27,091 nucleotides of DNA, taken from the NCBI GenBank assembly GCA_016714785.1, contig JADKCC010000067.1, forward strand, positions 1-27,091. Reading direction: 5' to 3'. The translations under genes and the position numbers were made by a program. This stretch comes from Saprospiraceae bacterium. Lineage in GTDB: Bacteria; Bacteroidota; Bacteroidia; Chitinophagales; Saprospiraceae. The stretch's first letter is position 1; every line of letters starts with the position of its first letter. This document shows positions 8,687-15,945 of this stretch, in pieces. The notes below the pieces were generated by a model that saw only the letters and a list, made by a program, of their open reading frames with translations, did no database searches and was not told the DNA's origin.

Positions 8687-9946
8687 TTACATATTTCTAG
8701 TTAAGCTTTGGATAACTTTAAACTCACTCAAAAATACCTTTCCGATTACTCTAAATGCTGTGTAAAAGGGTATCGCCAAAACCATACCTAAAATGCCACC
8801 TACCTTTGCTCCAACCAAGACAATAATAAATATTTCTAAAGGATGGGCTTTGACACTTTTTGAAAAAATATTTGGTTGCAATATGATGTCATCTATTAGT
8901 CTTGTGGCGATAAATACTATCCCAACTTTTGTGAGTAATGGTATCATTTCATCATAAAAAGATAATTCCATATTGGAAGACAAAGTGATGACCATACCTA
9001 CCGCCGCTGCGATGATAGGCCCTACGTAGGGAATTACATTCATTATCCCAGCAAAAAAACCAATTAGCAGAGCATTCTTAACACCCAATATCGTTAACGA
9101 TAACGAAACTATAATGGTAATAGATGTCACTTGCACTAAAATGCCAATAAAATATCTGATGAGTAATTTACTTGTTTCATCCACTGCAAGGTGCGTTTGT
9201 GTTTCATATTGAGTAGGAACTATGGATTTAATGATATTAACAAATAGACCTTGTTCTCTTAAAAAGAAAAAGCCTATGAAAAAAATAGAAAAAACACCAA
9301 TAAAGATGTCTCCAAATTTATTTAGCGCATTGCCAAAAAGTTTTTGAAAGTTTGAAGGGTTAAGATAGGTTGTAATGTTTTGTCTAAGTATTTCGAAAAA
9401 ATCTTCTTGTTCTTTTTGTTCCGCATTTTGGTCACTATTCTCAATGTTTGTATTTTTCAGATGTATATGTATATTTAAGTTTTGACCTAATTTTAAATCT
9501 TCTAACTGATTACTATCTATGGTGATACTATGTGTAATCGAAGAATCAATTGCCGCGGTTTGGAGATGAGTATGCACGGACATAGTATCTTGAGCAATCA
9601 TAAGTTTTTTGCGCACCAACCATTTTTCCCAATCTTTTATTGGCTCTTCAAGGGCAGTAACTACACGGTTGTAATCTACCTTTGTTAAGTTATCTATTTG
9701 ATTGACCAATGGTGGGATAAATATCCAAACAAGAAAAAAGAAACCTAATACAAATAAACTTAAAGTAACCAATGCAGAAATGTTTTTGCCTATATATTTA
9801 CGTAGGAAAACGACTACTGGCGCACCAATCATAGAAATTACCCAAGCTATCAAAACATAAGTTACGATCTCACTGAAATAGTACAATATGCCGCTCACAG
9901 CGAATATTGGTATCAAAGCGAGCAAATACTTAAAATTAAACTTCAT
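8687..9946 (-). CDS. AI-2E family (PerM/UPF0118) membrane permease
   Basis: 419 residues on the minus strand. Hydrophobic spans flank a soluble, charged insert at about 105-195 (LVRKKLMIAQDTMSVHTHL ... QNAEQKEQEDFFEILRQ). The second half has the family's hallmark stretches: FFIGFFFLREQG, RYFIGILVQVTSIT, FFAGIMNVIPYVGPIIAA with the conserved IPYVGP, and HPLEIFIIVLVGAKVGGILG near the end. Members are implicated in export of small molecules or Na+/H+ exchange; the name AI-2E does not prove autoinducer transport. It is monocistronic, with a -7-like element on the minus strand at 9979-9972. Confidence 0.92.
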   Translation of the reverse strand: MKFNFKYLLALIPIFAVSGILYYFSEIVTYVLIAWVISMIGAPVVVFLRKYIGKNISALVTLSLFVLGFFFLVWIFIPPLVNQIDNLTKVDYNRVVTALEEPIKDWEKWLVRKKLMIAQDTMSVHTHLQTAAIDSSITHSITIDSNQLEDLKLGQNLNIHIHLKNTNIENSDQNAEQKEQEDFFEILRQNITTYLNPSNFQKLFGNALNKFGDIFIGVFSIFFIGFFFLREQGLFVNIIKSIVPTQYETQTHLAVDETSKLLIRYFIGILVQVTSITIIVSLSLTILGVKNALLIGFFAGIMNVIPYVGPIIAAAVGMVITLSSNMELSFYDEMIPLLTKVGIVFIATRLIDDIILQPNIFSKSVKAHPLEIFIIVLVGAKVGGILGMVLAIPFYTAFRVIGKVFLSEFKVIQSLTRNM

Positions 9947-9971
9947 GTTTGTGATGACTAATAATCCTGTG

Positions 9972-9979
9972 CAAAGGTA
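9972..9979 (-). promoter_or_regulatory. Bacteroidota -7-type promoter element TACCTTTG for the AI-2E gene
   Basis: On the minus strand the sequence TACCTTTG is a perfect match to TAnnTTTG, 26 bp before the start codon. No clear TTG -33 element was seen at the expected distance. Confidence 0.5.
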
Positions 9980-10032
9980 AGCGAAGTTTATTTAATTTAA
10001 TACCTAAATTTATATTAAGAAGGATTAGTATT

Positions 10033-10065
10033 TTGGTAGGCATTTCTGTAATTCTATTATATTTG
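10033..10065 (+). promoter_or_regulatory. putative promoter of the HExxH lipoprotein gene
   Basis: TATATTTG at 10058-10065 is a perfect TAnnTTTG -7 element, and a TTG lies at 10033-10035, 22 bp upstream. The start codon at 10116 follows by 50 bp. Confidence 0.4.
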
Positions 10066-10115
10066 TGCTTTGTTAATTCTTTATTGGGTAATTATTGATT
10101 CTAAAACACTTACAG

Positions 10116-11153
10116 ATGGCTTTTTTAAGAATGTTTTGTTTTTTCATTTTAGTACTACTTTTGGCATGCAAGTCAAATAAAGATGTTCCAAAAAGCACAT
10201 CAGAATCAAAACCTGCATTTATTACATTTCGTGATAGCACTCAAGCTGCTGATGCCATTGTTGCGGATGATATTGATGGGTTTTATGAACAATTATCGGT
10301 GTTGGAAATGCAAATTCAAATGAAGTCTAAAGCTGTGTACACCAGTAGAGAAGAAGCATTAAAGGCATATAAAGCATTTATAAAGACCCAAGTGAGCGAC
10401 TGGAAACCAGAGGAGATAATGATTATGGAATCTTTATTCAAACAAGTGAAAAAATTGTGCGATACGCTTAGTCCCAGAGTTTATCCAGCGGGGATTAAAC
10501 TTGTGAAAGTGAAAACAGGACACTATGGAAATGATGTGTATTATACAAGAGGTAAAAATATCATGATACCAGAAAATATTTTTCCACTTGCTGAAGGAGA
10601 TTACCAGTTGCCTGTTATGATTCATGAAGTATTTCATATCTTGTCAAGATACCAACCTGAGTTAAGAAAAGATCTATATGCAATGATAGGTTTTGCCAAA
10701 TCAGAAAAGCCTATAAAACTAAATTCTTCTTTAGAAAAATTGCTTTTGACCAATCCGGATGGTGTTTCATACCAATACACAATCGATTTAGAGAATAATG
10801 GAAAAACATCTAAAGCCATACCTTTGATTACCAGCAAATACGACTCCTTTAAATCAGACCAACCTATGTTTTTTGATTACTTAAATTTTGATTTATATAG
10901 TTTGGATGATAGGGGAGATCATTATGTTGCCAAATCAACTACCAAAGGTGGCACAATGATTCCGTTGACCAATACGCCTTCATTCTTTACCAAGATAAAG
11001 GACAATACACAATACATAATACATCCTGACGAAATTATGGCTGATAATTTTATGTTGGCTATTCTAGCGTACAATAAAAATGAGTATGGCAAGTTTTCTA
11101 AAGATGGTAGAATTCTCATAGATCAAGTACTAAACAGACTTAAAGAAATGTAA
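10116..11153 (+). CDS. lipoprotein with HExxH zinc-metallopeptidase motif
   Basis: 345 residues from ATG 10116; an upstream in-frame TTG at 10095 would only add residues before the signal. The N-terminus is a lipoprotein signal (MAFLRMFCFFILVLLLAC) with the lipid-modified Cys at 18. HEVFH at 170-174 sits at the end of a hydrophobic PVMIHEVFHILSRYQ helix, and HPDEIMADNF at 303-312 offers a Glu (306) as third zinc ligand. This fits a gluzincin-like arrangement with a widely spaced second motif. Before it, TLSPRVYPAGIKLVKVKTG and YYTRGKNIMIPENIF look like beta strands. It may be a periplasmic or surface protease, but activity is unproven. Flanked downstream by a symmetric terminator. Confidence 0.75.
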   Translation: MAFLRMFCFFILVLLLACKSNKDVPKSTSESKPAFITFRDSTQAADAIVADDIDGFYEQLSVLEMQIQMKSKAVYTSREEALKAYKAFIKTQVSDWKPEEIMIMESLFKQVKKLCDTLSPRVYPAGIKLVKVKTGHYGNDVYYTRGKNIMIPENIFPLAEGDYQLPVMIHEVFHILSRYQPELRKDLYAMIGFAKSEKPIKLNSSLEKLLLTNPDGVSYQYTIDLENNGKTSKAIPLITSKYDSFKSDQPMFFDYLNFDLYSLDDRGDHYVAKSTTKGGTMIPLTNTPSFFTKIKDNTQYIIHPDEIMADNFMLAILAYNKNEYGKFSKDGRILIDQVLNRLKEM

Positions 11154-11154
11154 A

Positions 11155-11194
11155 AAAAAAGAGGCGTCACCTTTTATGCCACCTCTTTAAAATC
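11155..11194. terminator. bidirectional rho-independent terminator between convergent genes
   Basis: AAAGAGG (11158-11164) pairs with CCTCTTT (11182-11188), with further partial pairing inside. The stem is preceded by a run of A and followed by TTTAAAA, so it can work for the lipoprotein on the plus strand and for the CBS gene on the minus strand. Confidence 0.7.
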
Positions 11195-11240
11195 AAAACA
11201 ATTAGATCAACAATCTATACTTTTATCATTTATGTTTGCG

Positions 11241-11663
11241 TTAATGACATTGTTTTAACAGATACAAAATTAAATCTGTACTTGTGACAATGCCTACTAA
11301 TGTATTTCCATCTAATACAGGTAATGAGTGATACGAACTCAAACTTAACATTTCTGCCGCTTCTTTGATGGTGTCATCGTGTTGTAACGTATGTACACTT
11401 TTAGACATCAACTGTTCTACTGTTAGCGTTTCAGCTAACCTAGTTTGCAATTCGTTAAAATCACTTTTGTTAGGAAATGAAAATTTATCTAAATCATTTT
11501 TACTTAAAATACCAACCAAATTATCATCTCTTAATACAGTGATATGCCTTATACTGTACGTTTCAAAGATATTTTTGGCTTCCTTAAGTGTACTTGATGG
11601 AGATACACTGTACAAGTTTTTGGTCATTAATGAAGAAACGAATTCAGAACCAATTTTGCTCAT
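11241..11663 (-). CDS. tandem CBS-domain protein
   Basis: 140 residues: two CBS motifs and little else. The first covers about 8-60 (VSSLMTKNLYSVSPSSTLKE ... LVGILSKNDL) and the second about 77-137 (VEQLMSKSVHTLQHDDTIKE ... LVGIVTSTDL). CBS pairs bind adenine nucleotides and often sense energy state or act as regulatory modules. The gene follows the two-component operon in the same direction, but its own promoter, with a CRP-like palindrome, lies in the 83-bp gap. A paralogue with the same two-domain plan is at 14249. Confidence 0.9.
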   Translation of the reverse strand: MSKIGSEFVSSLMTKNLYSVSPSSTLKEAKNIFETYSIRHITVLRDDNLVGILSKNDLDKFSFPNKSDFNELQTRLAETLTVEQLMSKSVHTLQHDDTIKEAAEMLSLSSYHSLPVLDGNTLVGIVTSTDLILYLLKQCH

Positions 11664-11679
11664 CTTCTAATTATTGACA

Positions 11680-11687
11680 CAAAGGTA
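11680..11687 (-). promoter_or_regulatory. -7 promoter element TACCTTTG of the CBS gene
   Basis: Perfect TAnnTTTG match on the minus strand, 16 bp upstream of the start codon. No TTG -33 is seen, which fits an activator-dependent promoter. Confidence 0.55.
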
Positions 11688-11711
11688 GTAGTAAAATAAA
11701 TGTCTGTGTTA

Positions 11712-11723
11712 TGACCTAAGTCA
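11712..11723 (-). promoter_or_regulatory. CRP/FNR-type operator (TGAC-N4-GTCA)
   Basis: TGACCTAAGTCA has perfect TGAC/GTCA arms around four bases, the TGA-N6-TCA plan of CRP/FNR/FixK sites. Its centre (11717.5) lies 37.5 bp from the last G of the -7 element, a class II activator position. Likely target of the regulator encoded immediately upstream. Confidence 0.55.
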
Positions 11724-11746
11724 ACTAACATACTGATTTGTATCAC

Positions 11747-12793
11747 TTATTGTGGCATGTTTTTCAATTTTTCAATTTTAATTAACTCGATTTTGTTGTC
11801 ATCAATGGAGATCAAACCTTCACTTTTGAAATCAGATAAGGTACGGATGGTGGTTTCTTTGGCAGTGCCAGCTAAACTAGCTATATCGTCACGCAATATA
11901 GACATAGTAGTAGCATGTTTGGATTCACTAAATTTCAAAAGCGCATTGGCAACTCTTTTTCTTACCGAACTATAAGCCATTTCAATAAGTTGTCTTTCCA
12001 CCTCATCAGATTGGTTAGCCAGCATTTTGATAAATTTAGCAGAAAACTCTCTATTGTTAAATAATAAAAGCATAAAGTCTTCAATAGGAATCAAACTGAG
12101 TTCAGAGTCGTCTATGACAGAAACATTATCATGATATTTCTCTCCTTTCAGTAATGGGATAAATCCGAAGAAATCTCCTTTTGCGTATATATTGGTTGTA
12201 AATTCTTTGCCAAAATCATTGATTTGGTAAGATTTTACACTACCTGAAGCTACAAAATAGAGCCATTTAGGATATTGGCCTGCTTCATAGACAACATCTT
12301 TTTTATGATATTTCCTTATTTCCCGATTTTCTGAAAGTTTGTCAAACTCTTTTTGGGCTTTGGCTTCATCAATAAATTTTTGCAACCCATGACCAGTCTT
12401 ATCAAAAGAGTTTTTTATTCGCGCACTTTTTTTCAGCCTTACTTCGATGGTATCGAGCAGTTGGACATCATCATAAGGTTTTGTAATATAATCGTCTGCA
12501 CCTAGTCCCATGCCACGTCGAAAATCTTCCTTTTCAGTTTTGGCTGTGAGGAAGATAAATGGTATATCCATGGTAGATGGATGGTTGGAAAGGATCCGTA
12601 ATACACCAAAGCCATCCAGTTCTGGCATCATAATGTCACACAATATAAGATCTGGAGTATGTTCGAGCGCTTTTGATGTACCCACTTTACCATTTTCAGC
12701 TGTAAATACGGTATATCCTGATAGTTGCAGTAGTTCTTCTATATTTTCTCTAACATCTTGATTGTCTTCTATGACTAAAATCTTTGATTCCAT
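11747..12793 (-). CDS. response regulator with REC, cNMP-binding fold and CRP-type HTH
   Basis: 348 residues in three parts. REC at about 4-122 has the acidic pair near E9/D10, phosphoacceptor D53 in LCDIMMPELDG, T83 and K105 (ITKPYD). A short linker leads to a CRP-like cNMP-binding fold at about 158-250 (VVYEAGQYPKWLYFVASGSV, then YAKGDFFGFIPLL). A CRP-type winged helix follows at about 270-340, with recognition helix GTAKETTIRTLSDFKSEGLI, where E313 and R317 sit at positions that read TGA half-sites in the CRP/FNR family. The FNR [4Fe-4S] cysteines are absent (only C52), so the signal should come by phosphorylation. Its start is 11 bp after the kinase gene, giving a kinase-regulator operon. 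Confidence 0.9.
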   Translation of the reverse strand: MESKILVIEDNQDVRENIEELLQLSGYTVFTAENGKVGTSKALEHTPDLILCDIMMPELDGFGVLRILSNHPSTMDIPFIFLTAKTEKEDFRRGMGLGADDYITKPYDDVQLLDTIEVRLKKSARIKNSFDKTGHGLQKFIDEAKAQKEFDKLSENREIRKYHKKDVVYEAGQYPKWLYFVASGSVKSYQINDFGKEFTTNIYAKGDFFGFIPLLKGEKYHDNVSVIDDSELSLIPIEDFMLLLFNNREFSAKFIKMLANQSDEVERQLIEMAYSSVRKRVANALLKFSESKHATTMSILRDDIASLAGTAKETTIRTLSDFKSEGLISIDDNKIELIKIEKLKNMPQ

Positions 12794-12804
12794 AAAATAT
12801 TAAT

Positions 12805-14088
12805 TTATATTGGTAAATTGCTATGTTTTTGATTGGGAATATTTACAATAAATGTTGTGCCCGAATAAAGCTTACTGTGGAAGGAAATGTTGCCTTCTAA
12901 CATTTCGATATATTTCCTTACTATATTAAGACCTAACCCTGTACCTTCGATATTAGTTGCATTACTTGCTCTAAAAAATCGGTCAAATAGATGTTTTTGT
13001 TCATCTTCAGGAATGCCGATGCCATCATCTTTGACTTCAAATAAGATGTAGTCGTTGTCAGTAGCTAATGTGCAATGAATGATATCATTATCTCCAGAAT
13101 ATTTTATGGCATTGGATATTAGATTGATTAAGATATTTTTAAATATTTTAATATCGGTGGTTACCAATTCACAATTCACATTATAATTGCAAATGATGGT
13201 TTGATTTTTTTTCAATATGGTTTTTAATTCTTCAATGACATCATTAAAGAGGTCTAAGGCATTGAATTGTTCTAGATTTGTTTTTATTTTACCTTCTTCG
13301 AGCTTATTCATTGACAAGAAGTCATTAAGGATTCCTGTGAGATGGGTTACAGAAGATTTTACTTTATTAATGTGTTTTTCTCGATTGGGTTGTTGTTCCG
13401 TATTTGTATATCTCCCCAGCAATGAAACGGAAGAAAGTATAGTGGAAAGTGGTGTGCGAAATTCATGGGAAGCCATGGAAACGAATCTAGATTTAAGTTC
13501 ACCCAATTCACGTTCTTTAATGAGACTTTGTTCTAGTTCTGCTTCGCGCTCTTTTAGTTGATTTTGAATCTTGATTTTAATTGTTATTTCGTCTTCCAAT
13601 TGTTTGTTGAGAGAAAGTAATTGATTTACAACGTTTTCCAATTCGTATGTCCTTTCTATGACTTTTTTTTCTAAGTCTTCGTTCATTAGTTTCAATCTCT
13701 TTTCAGCATTTTTTATTTCGGACAAGTCATGAATGAAACCAGTATAAATAACTCGCTCTTCCAATTTAACCTCAATGACCGCTAACCAAAAGGGAAATTC
13801 ATCTCGATTTTTCTTTTTGCCAACTACTTCTCTACCTCTTCCTATTATTTTGGGTTGTCTGGTAGATTGGTAATTTTGTATATATTTGTCATGATTAAGA
13901 GAGTCATGTACGGGCATTAGCATTTTTACATTTTGACCGATTAGTTCACCTTCAGGATAACCAAAGAGAAAACATGTGGCGCTATTTACTTCTTCAATAA
14001 TACCTTTATCATCTATGATAATTATACCATCTACAGCAGCATCAAATATGGCGTTCAGCCTCAGAACAATATCCTTATATTTATCCAT
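12805..14088 (-). CDS. PAS-domain histidine kinase, FixL-like heme PAS predicted
   Basis: 427 residues with no transmembrane segment, hence cytoplasmic. The PAS domain (about 10-125) is very like that of rhizobial FixL: LFGYPEGELIGQNVKMLMP, NHDKYIQNY, IIGRGREVVG and FPFWLAVIEV. H66 aligns with the heme-binding His of FixL and R86 with its distal O2-contacting Arg; the FixL propionate-contacting Arg and His positions are Asn72 and Lys80 here. A coiled coil (about 130-195) leads to HisKA with H208 (SMASHEFRTPL) and HATPase_c with NLISNAIKYSG, DDGIGIPEDE and GTGLGLNIV. Probably senses O2 or NO and phosphorylates the REC-CRP protein encoded next. Heme loading is inference. Confidence 0.9.
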   Translation of the reverse strand: MDKYKDIVLRLNAIFDAAVDGIIIIDDKGIIEEVNSATCFLFGYPEGELIGQNVKMLMPVHDSLNHDKYIQNYQSTRQPKIIGRGREVVGKKKNRDEFPFWLAVIEVKLEERVIYTGFIHDLSEIKNAEKRLKLMNEDLEKKVIERTYELENVVNQLLSLNKQLEDEITIKIKIQNQLKEREAELEQSLIKERELGELKSRFVSMASHEFRTPLSTILSSVSLLGRYTNTEQQPNREKHINKVKSSVTHLTGILNDFLSMNKLEEGKIKTNLEQFNALDLFNDVIEELKTILKKNQTIICNYNVNCELVTTDIKIFKNILINLISNAIKYSGDNDIIHCTLATDNDYILFEVKDDGIGIPEDEQKHLFDRFFRASNATNIEGTGLGLNIVRKYIEMLEGNISFHSKLYSGTTFIVNIPNQKHSNLPI

Positions 14089-14180
14089 GATAATAAAAAT
14101 TCAATAACTGAAATTTTAAATATACCCCAAATGTCTCTCTATTACAGTATTTAGAGTATTTATAAAAATCATGTAAGGTA

Positions 14181-14194
14181 ATGATTTAAATCAT
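14181..14194 (+). promoter_or_regulatory. FNR/CRP-type operator, 14-bp perfect palindrome
   Basis: ATGATTTAAATCAT is a perfect palindrome and contains TGAT-N4-ATCA, nearly the FNR box TTGATnnnnATCAA. It lies between the divergent kinase and CBS genes. Its centre (14187.5) is 36.5 bp from the end of the -7-like motif of the CBS gene, nearly the same spacing as at 11712-11723, and about 59.5 bp from a weaker -7-like motif facing the kinase. Confidence 0.65.
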
Positions 14195-14216
14195 ATTGGT
14201 CAAATTTTTTTTGGTG

Positions 14217-14224
14217 CAACTTTG
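14217..14224 (+). promoter_or_regulatory. -7-like promoter element of the CBS-USP operon
   Basis: CAACTTTG matches TAnnTTTG at seven of eight positions, 24 bp before the ATG at 14249. The spacing to the upstream operator supports it more than the motif alone. Confidence 0.45.
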
Positions 14225-14248
14225 ACGCAAATTTAAAACAAATCATAT

Positions 14249-14689
14249 ATGAATATTCTTAACCCAGTATCGACAATCATGACACCTAATCCATACTGTA
14301 TTGGTGTAAACGAAACGCTTGCTGTTGCAGATAAATTATTTAAAGAACATCGTATCCACCATATTCCAGTGATAGCAGAAGGTGTATTGGTAGGCATGAT
14401 TAGTAAAGCAGATTTTCTGTTTTTTAGAAGAGGTTTTTCAAACTCAGATGTAGAGAAATTGGAAGATGACGTGCGTTTGAATAATTACACTGCCAAAGAC
14501 ATTATGACTACTAAGTTGGCCAAATTGGATCCTAATGATAAAATTAATGTTGCATTAGAAGTATTTAAAGTAAATTTATTTCATGCCATACCAGTAGTGA
14601 AGGACAATGTGATTGTGGGTATTGTTACTACATTTGATATTATCAATAGATTGGCTACAGATGCTAGTGCGGTAGCTTCTTATGATTAA
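14249..14689 (+). CDS. tandem CBS-domain protein
   Basis: 146 residues made of two CBS domains: about 5-57 (VSTIMTPNPYCIGVNETLAV ... LVGMISKADF) and 83-138 (AKDIMTTKLAKLDPNDKI ... VIVGIVTTFDI). The linker is short and charged (RRGFSNSDVEKLEDDVRLNN). Adenine-nucleotide binding is typical of such pairs. It heads a rightward group with the USP gene 74 bp downstream, and its promoter region holds the operator at 14181. It resembles the CBS protein at 11241 in plan and in promoter design, so the two are probably coregulated. Confidence 0.9.
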   Translation: MNILNPVSTIMTPNPYCIGVNETLAVADKLFKEHRIHHIPVIAEGVLVGMISKADFLFFRRGFSNSDVEKLEDDVRLNNYTAKDIMTTKLAKLDPNDKINVALEVFKVNLFHAIPVVKDNVIVGIVTTFDIINRLATDASAVASYD

Positions 14690-14763
14690 ATACATTTTGT
14701 CATGTGGGTTATTTTTAGTAATTTAAAGAAGATGTTTGATAATTTAACTTTTTAAAAAGAGTA

Positions 14764-15879
14764 ATGGTTGCGAGTATGTTAGATATTAAAATTTATGGTA
14801 CGGAAACACCAAGTTATCAGTTGGCGAAGTCAAAATTGACCGATATACTAAATGATGCAGGCATTGAATACCATTTAGAAGAAGTGACAAAAATCACTGA
14901 TATCATACATGATAATATTAAGTCAGTACCTGCTGTAAAAGTGAATGAGGAGATACTTTTTGAGATTAAACCGAATGGACATTATAATTCATCCCTTAGA
15001 GAAGCGATTCAGAGTATATTAAAAATCAATAATTACGGTAATATGGTTAAGATAATTGTTCCCACAGATTTTTCAGAAGCCTCACTCAATGCTTATAATT
15101 TTGCAAATAACTTGGCTAAAGAGTTGGCTGGGATAGTATTGTTGACACATGTCTATTATCCCACATCTACAGACGTAAACCAATTTGTAGTAATAAATGA
15201 AGAAGCCGAAAAAATACATCGTGATAAGTTGAATAAATTAGTCCAATCTGTCAATCAGGATTGGTTGGGGAATTTTGTTACTGAACCTATGATCGAAGGT
15301 GTTTTTAGGGTTGGTTTTCCTAAGCTGGAATTGTCAGAAATGTCTCAGGAAAAAGATACAATCTTGGTGATGGGAACAACTGGAGAAGGTGATTCCTTCA
15401 AAAAGATTTTTGGATCACTTTCATTAGATATGATTGATAATGCCTACTGTCCACTATTTTTAATACCTCCGGGCACTGGTTACGCCAATATAAAAGAAAT
15501 AACGTATCTGTCTGAGGATTTAAAAAATGATACCTTACACTTGTTGTATGTGGGGAGACTTTGCGCTAAAATGTCATTGGATTTCAAATTGGTACATTAC
15601 TGCAAAAAAGTGGGGGAAGAGTATGATATTTCCAATACCATAAAAATAATGGAAAGTTATTTTCCAGAAGTTAAGTACCACATTGAAATCATTGATACAG
15701 GCGATATATTTGCTGGTGTCAAAGACTTGGTCACCACAACACCTGATAATTTGATCGTATTATCTACGAAACATAGAAATATTTTTCAGAATTTATTTCA
15801 TAAAAGCGTAACTGAATATGCTGCAATTCATACGGTATCACCTTTGTTGATACTTACTGACAAAACAGTCGAATCTTGA
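14764..15879 (+). CDS. tandem universal stress protein with N-terminal cysteine-less thioredoxin-like domain
   Basis: 371 residues. Residues 6-86 look like a small thioredoxin_3-type fold (LDIKIYGTETPSYQLAKSKL ... SVPAVKVNEEILFE): the usual GTGCPKC loop is GTETPSY, so both redox cysteines are lost, while the cis-Pro segment (VPAVKVN, P56) is kept. Two USP domains follow, about 95-236 (IIVPTDFSEASLNAYNFA ... MGTTGEGDSFKKIFGSLS, the G-2x-G-9x-GS nucleotide motif, then CPLFLIPP) and about 240-367 (degenerate, with VLSTKHRNIFQNLFHKS). A later Met at residue 5 is an alternative start. Likely coexpressed with the CBS gene before it. Role in stress survival is inferred. Confidence 0.85.
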   Translation: MVASMLDIKIYGTETPSYQLAKSKLTDILNDAGIEYHLEEVTKITDIIHDNIKSVPAVKVNEEILFEIKPNGHYNSSLREAIQSILKINNYGNMVKIIVPTDFSEASLNAYNFANNLAKELAGIVLLTHVYYPTSTDVNQFVVINEEAEKIHRDKLNKLVQSVNQDWLGNFVTEPMIEGVFRVGFPKLELSEMSQEKDTILVMGTTGEGDSFKKIFGSLSLDMIDNAYCPLFLIPPGTGYANIKEITYLSEDLKNDTLHLLYVGRLCAKMSLDFKLVHYCKKVGEEYDISNTIKIMESYFPEVKYHIEIIDTGDIFAGVKDLVTTTPDNLIVLSTKHRNIFQNLFHKSVTEYAAIHTVSPLLILTDKTVES

Positions 15880-15945
15880 CAATTCTTAACAATCTGTTAT
15901 ATTTATTGGTATCATAAACACTTAACTCAAGAATATAACAGGTAA

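Noticed and set aside
13217..13561. 114-residue plus-strand frame across the kinase gene
   Set aside because: Antisense shadow of a strongly conserved HisKA region.
14128..14135. GACATTTG as a minus-strand -7 element for the kinase
   Set aside because: One mismatch and no supporting spacing beyond about 59.5 bp to the operator; too weak to list as a feature.
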